Part shown: one piece after another, positions 55,301 to 64,000 of the stretch | Numbering within the stretch: the stretch's first letter is position 1 | How the letters are laid out: the number at the start of each line of letters is the position of its first letter | Made by a program: the position numbers and the translations under genes | Assembly (NCBI RefSeq): GCF_033473495.1 | Contig: NC_088941.1 | Span: 2,914,001 to 2,978,000 of the forward strand | DNA: 64,000 nt | Direction of reading: 5' to 3' | From: Cercospora beticola | Taxonomy: Eukaryota > Ascomycota > Dothideomycetes > Mycosphaerellales > Mycosphaerellaceae | The notes under the pieces: generated by a model | What the model was told of the DNA's origin: nothing | The model's database searches: none | Seen by the model: the letters and a program-made list of their open reading frames with translations, nothing else

Positions 55301-57230
55301 TCCTCTAGAGTTTATAATAGTACTTCTTAGAGTATAGAGATAGTCCCTTCTTATCTATAGCTTATTAGCTCTAAGAGGTTATAGTAGTTATAAATAGAGA
55401 TAGTTCCTATAGGTATCTAGACTTAGATAGTTACTAAGTTACCTATATTATAGAAAAGTAGTTTCTAGCTATTAGTTTTAACTTTATCTAATATAAGTAT
55501 TACTACTCTTAGGTTCTACTAGAGTAGAAGGACTATAGAGTATCTTTTCTTAGCCTTAGTTCTACTATTTATAGTATTAAGCTATAGTTCTTATAGTACT
55601 ATTACTATAGCCTCTTCTATAGCTTAGCTATCTAGTAGTAGAGTTTAGGTAGTATTTAACCTATTAATATTATATTAGTAGATTATTAGGATTTAGCTAC
55701 TTATAGAATTCCTAGGATTCTTAGAAGAGGAGCTTAATTAGGTTAATATCTATATCTTCCTAGTAGGTACTTATTACCTTTTAGATATTCTTATTCTTCT
55801 ATATAAGAGAGAAATAGAGCTTACTTACTTACCTCCTACTAGCTATTACTACTACTATAGTACCTAGGAGCCTACCTTTATATCTAATATCCTTCTATAG
55901 AGGCTTAGCTAGTAGAGCTTTCCTCTTAAGGATTAGAGATTCTATATTACTATCTCCTTATATCGGGCCTAAGGCTATCTCCTATTACTTCTTAAACTAC
56001 TCTAAGAATACTCTTACTTTAGCCTTTATAGTAGCTTTATAGCTATATTAGAGAGAGTATATCTTATAGTCTCTTTTATAGTTATAGTATTTAATTTTCT
56101 TCTTCTTATAGCTATCTATCCTATACTTCCTTATATAGTTTCTATATATATCTTCTATAGCCTTATAGTAGATAGTAATATACTTAAAGCTATTATATTT
56201 AAAGTATTATATAATTCTCTACTATAGGTAGTATAGTTCTACTATATACTATATTAACCTAATAGTAATACCTCTTCTATATATTTCCTTTATAGTTTAT
56301 CTATTCTATACTACTATAACTACTAATAAGAAGTTAGTCTCTTCTTTTACTTTCTAATTCTTAAGCTAAAAGGCCTTCCTAATTTTAAGCTTCTCTAGAA
56401 ACTAGGTAAAGTTATCTTAGTCGAGTTAGACCTAGCTATTTATATCCTCTAGCTTCTAGGATATCCTAATACTATATATAATTACCTAGGTACTTAGTAT
56501 CTCTACCTAGGCCTCTAGGTATATAGCCTTAAGCTAAGACTAGTCCTTCTCTAGTCTACTTTTCTCTTCTTCTCTATAGAGGATAACTTTAAGGTCTCTA
56601 CTTAGGAGCTTTTATATAGCCTTAAACTACTATACTCCTAGTTTCCTTCTAAGCTCTTTATAGCTTATCTTCTTTACTATCTCCTTTTCTTCTTAGTTTC
56701 CTATCCTTACTAAGATAGTTATAGATATCTAAAGCTAGAGCTTTAGTATTATATATCTAATTTAGACTATCTAGGCCTATATTTTAGAGGTAGTAGTAGT
56801 AGGTATTAGGCGGCTCTAGAGAGTTTTCTAGATAGCTTAAAGAGTCTAGGACTCTTCCTAGTAGAAAGTAAAGTAGAGAAGAGCCTATTAGGCCTATTAG
56901 AGAAGGAGAAGAGTTAGAGAGAAAGAAAAAGTTATCTAGATATCGAGATAACTCTAGATCTATTCTATAAGTATTTTTAGGTTCTTTTAGATTATTAGTT
57001 TTAGAGTATTAGCGTTAGTAGTTATTTTCTAGCTTTATTAGCTAGAGAGAAGTAGTTATAGATAGATTTAGGCCGCCTAGGAGTTAGAGTTATAACCTCC
57101 TCCTCCTAGGCTCCCTTCTCTACTTATAGCGTCGTAGTATCGGTTAGGAGGTATTATTATATATTAGGAGGCCTCGAGGCCTTCTGCCGTCGTTATCGTC
57201 GCCTATTAGGGCGCGTTTATTTTTATAGTA
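52300..57230 (-). mobile_element. Degraded APE-type non-LTR retrotransposon (Tad/LINE-like)
   Basis: Ends are approximate. Read on the minus strand through stop codons, the order is: endonuclease remnants at about 55290-55050 (DFNL-like, then IDLVF-like near the end); reverse transcriptase block of the YRPI-LLN-VLE type at about 54141-54090, followed by a RPGRSTT-like relic near 54010; an FDKVS-like palm block near 53900; and the catalytic FVDD region reading FIDN at about 53655-53640. Upstream, at 55900-57200, lies a gag-like region that keeps a few GC-rich words (57170-57220). The Asp-to-Asn change in FIDN and the many TAG/TAA codons are what RIP of G/C pairs would give. Inactive. Confidence 0.72.
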
Positions 57231-59600
57231 GATCTAGAGAAATATATTTATAAAACTTATAATTTAGAAATAACTTTTATATTAGCTTATTCGAGTATAT
57301 TTACTAAGTTAAGATCTATTCTATAGTATAGACTTATACTTATATAGAGATAAAGTTCCTTATCTAACGACTTTTATTTATAGAATATATAATTATCTTC
57401 TATTTTACTAAACGTTAGATTATATATACGACTATATATAAAAGTATTAGAAATAAATATTATAGAATACTTTAGTAATATCGGATACTTTAGTTAATAC
57501 TTAGATTAATAGAGAACGTCTTTATTAAAAGTTTATAACTAATTACTATACCTTCTAGAAATCTAGCTAGAAGATATCTAAATAATAGCTATATACTAAA
57601 AATAAAGCTTTAGAGCTATTATAGATAGACTTCTATAGTATATAAGAAGTAAGAAAGCTATAATTAGATATTCTATACTAGTATTATAAAGTAAGACCTA
57701 CTTATACTCTCTATAAACTACTAGAATAATAACGTTTTATTTATAGACTAAATAATTATCTATATATTATAGAAAGGTTAATATAGTATATAACTATATT
57801 TATACTAAGCTATATATATAATTCTTTAGAAAGTATAAGAAAATTATTATCTACTTTATTTATTACTTTCTAGAATATATTATAGTATTATTATCTAGCT
57901 ATATTAAATAAGCTATACTATATAGTAGTAGAGTACGATTAATCTATCTATACTAATCTAAAAGAAATCTAAATACTACTTCTTATACTAGTTATAATAA
58001 TTAGTACTTTTTAAGTAATATTAAGTATCTAGATTTAAAGAAATAAAAAGTTAAGCTTTTTAGAAAATATAACTCTAGAAATTTCTAAAGCTACTAATAA
58101 TAAGTATTATAGTAATAATAAGCTAAATAGAGCTCCTTTTAGATACTATAATAAACTTTCTAGTAATATAGAAGAGTCTAAGTATTAAAAGTAAGAAGTA
58201 TACTAGTATAGTTAATATAAAGCTTCTATAAGCTAGTATAGAAATAATCTTCTACTAATAAATTATTAAAGAATAGACTTACTTATATTTCCTCTACTAA
58301 ACTACTTAGACTAGATATTAAGACCTAGATTATCTTTTTAGTATTATAGATAATAGAGCTTTATAATTATAAACTTAGCTCTTAACTAAAGAATAAGTAG
58401 ATAGACTATTATCTAAAGTATTAGAGCCTACTATTAGTAAGTTAGAATATTAGTAAACTTCTTTATAGTCGAGTTCTATAGAGCTAGAATATATAGAAAT
58501 ATACTATCTAGATACTAGTAACTAAAGTTCTTCTTTCTATTTAATAAAGGAATTCGAATATTCTAAAGAACTTAGCTCTAATAAAAAAGTAAAAGCTTTA
58601 ATTAAAAAGTATTAAGTATATAGAAATATAATTATAACTATATTAAGTAAGTTAGCTTTAGCCGATATTAGTACTTAGATATTAGGTCTACTATTTATAT
58701 ACTATAGTACTTTACTTTAGTTAGAGTAATCTTACTAACTAAGAACTTTATATATATCTCTACTACTATTTTCTTTCTACTTTCTACTACTAACTATATA
58801 TTTCTATTAGAGTCGACTATTTCCTTTTACTATAAAACTAATATACTTAACCTATAATATCTCGTTACTAAATAATAATATAACTAACTACTATTCTATT
58901 AACTTCTATTAAATCTAATAATACTTAGACTTTCGATTCTATTTCTAGTTTAGACTTTATTATAACTACTATAAGTAGTTATTTATAAGAGCTAGAAGTA
59001 TATAGCTCGAGAGATATAGCTTATTAGATATTAAAGTATAACGGCTAGTACTACTTATATTTAGTATAGAATAAAAGTATATAGAATATATATAAACTAA
59101 GAAGTAAGAATTATTTTTAATATCTCTAGATAGAGAGTCTAGAAGCACTTAATATATTACTATATTCTACTCTTATAATTATAATTCTTCTATCTTATTA
59201 AGAGTAGTAATCTATTAAAGTCTACTATACTTATATAAAATATATCTACCTAGCGAACTAATTATAATAACGATATACTAAACGATAGATAGCTATTAGA
59301 CTATATCGAAGAGATATTAGAATCTAGAATAGTATAAACTAAAAAGAAATAGGATAAGAATATAGATAATACTAATAATACTAATAATATATATATAATA
59401 TATAGGTACCTCTAAGCTAAAAATAATATATTACGTAAATAGCTAGAGATCTATACTCTTAAAGCTAAGAACGAATACTTACTAAAAGAAGTATAGATAA
59501 TTAAATTACTAGTATAGCTAAGTATAATAGCGCTAGGCCTTAGATAGCTAATACCTTAGTAAAGTAATATATCTATAAGTTATATAAGTAGTATACGTTC
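57231..59600. repeat. RIP-like TA-rich DNA upstream of gypsy relic
   Basis: The composition is as in the flanking relics but with more CpG left (CGA, CGT words) than in the LINE part. It may include the gypsy 5' LTR and leader or another element. No direct repeat could be fixed because the 3' end of the element is outside the window. Confidence 0.45.
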
Positions 59601-62600
59601 CGAAAGCAATAAGTATAGCTTATATAAGTCTATTAAGCTATATATATCTAAGCTCTTTAAAAGTAAAACTATAAAGAAAATATATAAATTTATTTATACT
59701 CTCGAAGTAAACTTTATAGCTATATTAAAGAAGTTTCTAATAGATTACTAGAAGATAATTATAGGTATTATATACCTCGTAGGCAAAGTATAAGAGATAT
59801 AGTATAATAAATACCTAGGTATTCTATTTATAGAATATACTTAGTCTCGATTCTATTAATTTCTATATAATATTATTAAGAATTAAGTAAACTATATACT
59901 TCTTATAACTATAGAATACGAGAATATATACTAAAGTAAGAGCTAGAGTATATAATAGTTTATAATAGACTTTAGTAACTTAGAGTCTTAGTTAGATAAC
60001 TATACTAAGGTATAGCTAGTATACTAGTTCTTTATAAAACTAAAGCTATTACTATATAAGAATATTATTAAGAACTATATTATCTCTAATAAGTATACTA
60101 ACCTTATTACTCTAGTAAAGCGCCTCGAGTAAGCTAAGAAAGCTATACTTTATAAGCTATATTATAGTAATACCGAGAATAAGTAGGCTAAGTATAAGTA
60201 TACTAATAGTAACGCTTCTTATAAAGAAGCTTCTAGTTCGACTAGTAGCTAACGTAATACCTATAGTAGTAAGCCGAAAAGTAAATATAGAAGTAAAAGT
60301 AAAAGTAAGAGTTAGTAACCTATATACTTTATATATAATAAGATTAGCTATATTAGTTCTAACTATTTAAACTCTAAGAAAGATAGTAATAAGCTAGCTA
60401 TTTATAGAGTAACTATAGTAAAAGAGTAGAGAGCGAAAAAAGCTAAGATACTAGAAATAATATACGAGTTACTAGCGCTAAACTAGATAGTAATAACTCT
60501 CTACTAGTTTAGAGTATACTAGTAATATATATAGAAAAAGAAGTCGAAATATAGTTAAATAGTAAGCTAGCTACTTTCCTTCTTAATAATACTATAAATA
60601 TTAATATAATATTAAGAGTCTTTATACTATAGTATAATCTACTAATAAAGCCGAATATAGCTCTACTACTAGTTACTACCTTTATAGATAAATTAGAGTA
60701 CTATTATAGTATATACTATATATATCTATAAAGTCCTATTATATATCTCTATATAGTTATAAATAGAAATAGATAGCTTCGGCTATACTAGTAAAGTATA
60801 GAGTAGCTAGATATCTATAAAGTAGAAAGAAAGTAATAAAAAGTCTAGAATTTTAACTTAGAGAAATTAGAGAGCTTCTAAGAATATAAAGATAATACTA
60901 GTATAGTATAACTACTATAAGATTCTAATACTCGACTATAGAATAGCTCTTCTAGGTAGTAAATACTACTATAGGTCTAAAGGCTAGAGTAGTAACCTAG
61001 GCTCTAAATAGGCTAAAAAGAAGAAACTAAGTATACTTAAAAGAAGACTTTAATAAGAAAGAGTAAGAATAGTAGAAATAGAAGAAAGGAATAGTAGTAC
61101 TTCTATAAATACTAGAATAATTAGCTACTAGGAGCCTTTTATTTAAAATAGAAAACTTTAAAGTAGACTAGTTCCTCTACTCTAAAGCTTTCTAGAAACT
61201 TTAAGTCTAAAGGTAGAGTATCTAATATAAGCTATCTAACTCTATACTATACTTAGAGCTACCTATAAAGATATCTACTATTCTAAATATTCTATAAAAA
61301 CTAGAATTTCTCTAGATATAGGTTATATAACTAGATACTAAGGAAAGTTAAAATCTAAGTAGGATTTATATAGAGAAATATCTATTCTAGGAACTAGTAA
61401 GAAAGAGTTAGATATAGGATTAATATAGATACTAGTATAGAGATAAAAACTATATATATAGGCTAGAGTCTCTAAGCTAGTAGATAAGAGGATTAGGCTT
61501 CTAAGTAATAAATAATATAAGAAATAACTAAGGAGAACTATATTATAAAGGATCTAATAAACTATTAAAATAATATAAATTATTTTAAGAAGAATAAGAA
61601 ACTATAGAAGTAGTAGGCTATATAGAGCTTACTATAAAATATAAGAATATAAGAGAGTTTTTCTACTAGAGTATAAGTATAAGAGCTTTTCTATTTACGA
61701 AAAATATAGAGTATACTACTTACTCTAGTTAAAAGAAGTAGACTAGTATATAAGAATTATCTATCTATTTATATACTATATATATATATAGATTATAGAC
61801 TCTAGTAGTAAGAAGTAATCTATAAGTAGTATCTTCTATATATATAATATACTAACTTCTAACGTAATCTTAGGCTATCTATAGTAACGTACTTAGTATA
61901 TACTAGCTAGTAGTACTATAGATAAATAGCTATATAGTAATAATTATTTTAGTAAATTCGAAGTCTAAGAAGTCTATAAGTTCTTTAAGGATCTTTAGAA
62001 GGTACTAGTAGTATTTATAGTAAGCCTAAGTAAGATAGGTAATAAGGTTAAGCCTATTTCTAAAGAGTTCTATTATTTTAATAATATTCTTAATCTAATA
62101 GAGGAAATAAGAAGTAAGCTAGTTAATAGTATAAAGTATATAATTAACTTATAGTCTAGAACTATACTACTATTCTATCTACTATATTACTAGTTAGAGT
62201 AAGAATTAGATAAGCTTAAGAAGTATCTAAAAATAGAACTCGAGTATAATTAGATTAAGTGTTCCGATAGTAAGATAGATATACCTATTCTATTTATACT
62301 AAAGAAAAATAGTAAGCTATAGTTATATATTAACTACTATAGGCTAAGTAAGATTACTATTAAGAACTAGTATCTATTACTTCTAATTAGTAAAATACTA
62401 AATAGACTTATAGAAGCTATATAGTTTATATTCTTAGACTTAGCTAATATATACTACTATATTTAGATTAAGCTAAGTAACTACTAGAAGACTATATTCT
62501 ATATATACTATAGCTATTTCTAGTATAAAGTAATACTCTTTAGCTTAATAAATATACTAGTAATATTCTAAGTATATATTAACTATATACTAGTAGAGCT

Positions 62601-64000
62601 AGTCGATATAAGCTATATAGTATACTTAGATAATATCCTAATCTATAGTAGAATATATAAGAAATATATATAAAATATATATACTATACTTAAGAAGCTC
62701 TATAAATTTAGACTTTATATATAGCGTTCTAAGTATAAGTTCTTCTAGAAAAAAGTCGACTTCCTTAGATTCGTAGTAACTACTAGTAGCGTTATAATAG
62801 ATCTAAGTAGAGTAGCTATAATTACTTTATAGCTAACTCTAACTATACTAATAGAAGTTTAATTTTTCTTTAGATTCGTAAACTTCTACTATCGATTTAT
62901 CTTTAAATATTCGAGAGTTATAGTACTTTTAATAGCGCTATTAAAGAGTATAAAGGATAGAAAGAAGCTAGAGCTAATTAAGTAGGAAGTAGCTAAGAAG
63001 TAGATATTCTATAAGCTAAAGAATCGATTTTAGACTATACTATTACTAAGATACTTTAACTCTATACTATATCTATAAGTCGAAACTAATACTTCCGACT
63101 TTATAGTAGCTAGTATTCTAAGCTAACTATTCGAAGTAGAATAGTATCTAATTACCTTCTTCTTATAGAAAATAATTAACGCTAAATATAACTATAAAGT
63201 TTATAATAAGAAACTACTCGTAGTAGTTAAAGTATTTAAAGTATAGCGACTATACTTCGAAAGTACTATATATAAAGTTAAGGTACTTATTAATTATACT
63301 AACTTTAAGAGATTTATAGATATTAAGTAGTTAATAAGTAAATAAGTAAAGTAGACGATATTCCTTACTCTTTTTAATTTTACTATTAGCTATTAAGCTA
63401 GTAAGCTTAACCTAGCTAATATACTATCTAGACGTAGTAACTATATATAAGAAGTAAAAAAGATAAGTAACTTTCTACTATTACTATAGTAGAAACTCTA
63501 GATATAGAGTACTATACTTATAAGTAGGCTAGTTATTATCTATATAAAAGCTATTTACTAGACTTAGTTAGATACTCTAAAAGTAGTTATAGTAGTAGTT
63601 AAAAGTAAAGAGGTAGCGCTATCTAATAGTAGATATATTATAATAGTAGTTAACTATTTAGTTTATCTATTTAGCTTTACTCTATTCTTATAAGTCGCTA
63701 GCGCTATTACTATATAAGAGTAGCTATACGCTAATATCTCGAATATAATTATTAGATATACTACTATATTAGTATAGCTCGATCCGAAAACGAAAGTACT
63801 ATATAAGTAGGCCGAATATAAAGGTATAGTAAGCGAAAAATATACTATTAAGAATAGCTATATATATCGAGAAGAGGCTCTATATCTACTAAACGACCTA
63901 ATATTATAGATATAGATAATCTATATATACTACGACGATATTCTAGTAAGCTATTTTAATAAAAATAAGATAGTAGAGTTAGTTAAATAGAAGTACTAGT
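59600..64000 (+). mobile_element. Degraded Ty3/gypsy retrotransposon, right end beyond window
   Basis: Plus-strand relics, read through stops, come in gypsy order. Gag capsid is at about 59640-60140 (TLEVNFIA-like, then KYLGILFIEYT and FYKFLY). A zinc-knuckle ghost is at about 60335-60370, where Cys/His codons have become TAT. Reverse transcriptase is at about 62200-62660 (ELDKLKKYL, PILFILKKN, INYYRLSKITIKN, then YLDN for YLDD). RNase H is at about 63070-63440 (ETNTSDFIVASIL, YNKKLLVVVK, LNLANILSRR). Possible integrase sequence follows from about 63600 but is too degraded to name motifs. Every domain carries TAG/TAA stops, so the copy is dead. Confidence 0.78.

Noticed and set aside
50591..64000. 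Possible centromere or CRISPR-like array because of the repetitive TA-rich text
   Set aside because: No regular repeat-spacer structure is present, and readable LINE and gypsy relics plus CpA/TpG loss explain the composition.

Overview
The window is nuclear DNA of a filamentous ascomycete. The evidence is short GT-AG introns (about 50-80 nt) with CTNAN branch sites, fungal megasynthases, an RGS-LOV photoreceptor, and a 13 kb AT-rich block with the marks of repeat-induced point mutation (RIP). A dothideomycete of the Mycosphaerellales/Capnodiales type would fit, but that is an impression and not a sequence match.

Region 1 (1-21.9 kb) is a biosynthetic gene cluster cut by the left edge. A large non-ribosomal peptide synthetase runs leftward out of the window (about 3,150 residues visible, C-A-T-C-C-A-T-C-A...). 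It is divergent from a five-exon highly reducing polyketide synthase (KS-AT-DH-ER-KR-ACP, no release domain). A full-size ABCB-type exporter follows. The synthetase begins with a condensation domain and the PKS ends in a bare ACP. The simplest reading is that the polyketide acyl chain is passed to the peptide synthetase to make a lipopeptide-like product, which the transporter exports.

Region 2 (23.3-35.4 kb) is housekeeping: casein kinase I with an apparent stwintron (an intron inside the donor site of another intron), two unrecognised proteins, the splicing factor Prp45/SNW1 divergent from an IMPACT/Yih1 homologue, an ankyrin protein, an intron-containing tRNA-Pro(UGG), and a membrane-anchored six-hairpin glycosidase.

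Region 3 (35.9-50.6 kb) is more lineage-specific. It has a possibly broken F-box-like gene, two tandem paralogues that join a forkhead-like winged helix to an F-box-like segment, a five-exon RGS-LOV photoreceptor, an unrecognised protein, a 444-bp TIR element (MITE) with TA target duplication, a class I terpene synthase, and a seven-helix membrane protein.

Region 4 (50.6-64 kb) starts abruptly within about 20 bp of the last gene. It is extremely TA-rich and almost free of CpA/TpG, with no long open frame. Inside it are readable ghosts of an APE-type (Tad/LINE-like) retrotransposon on the minus strand and of a Ty3/gypsy element on the plus strand, both destroyed by stop codons.
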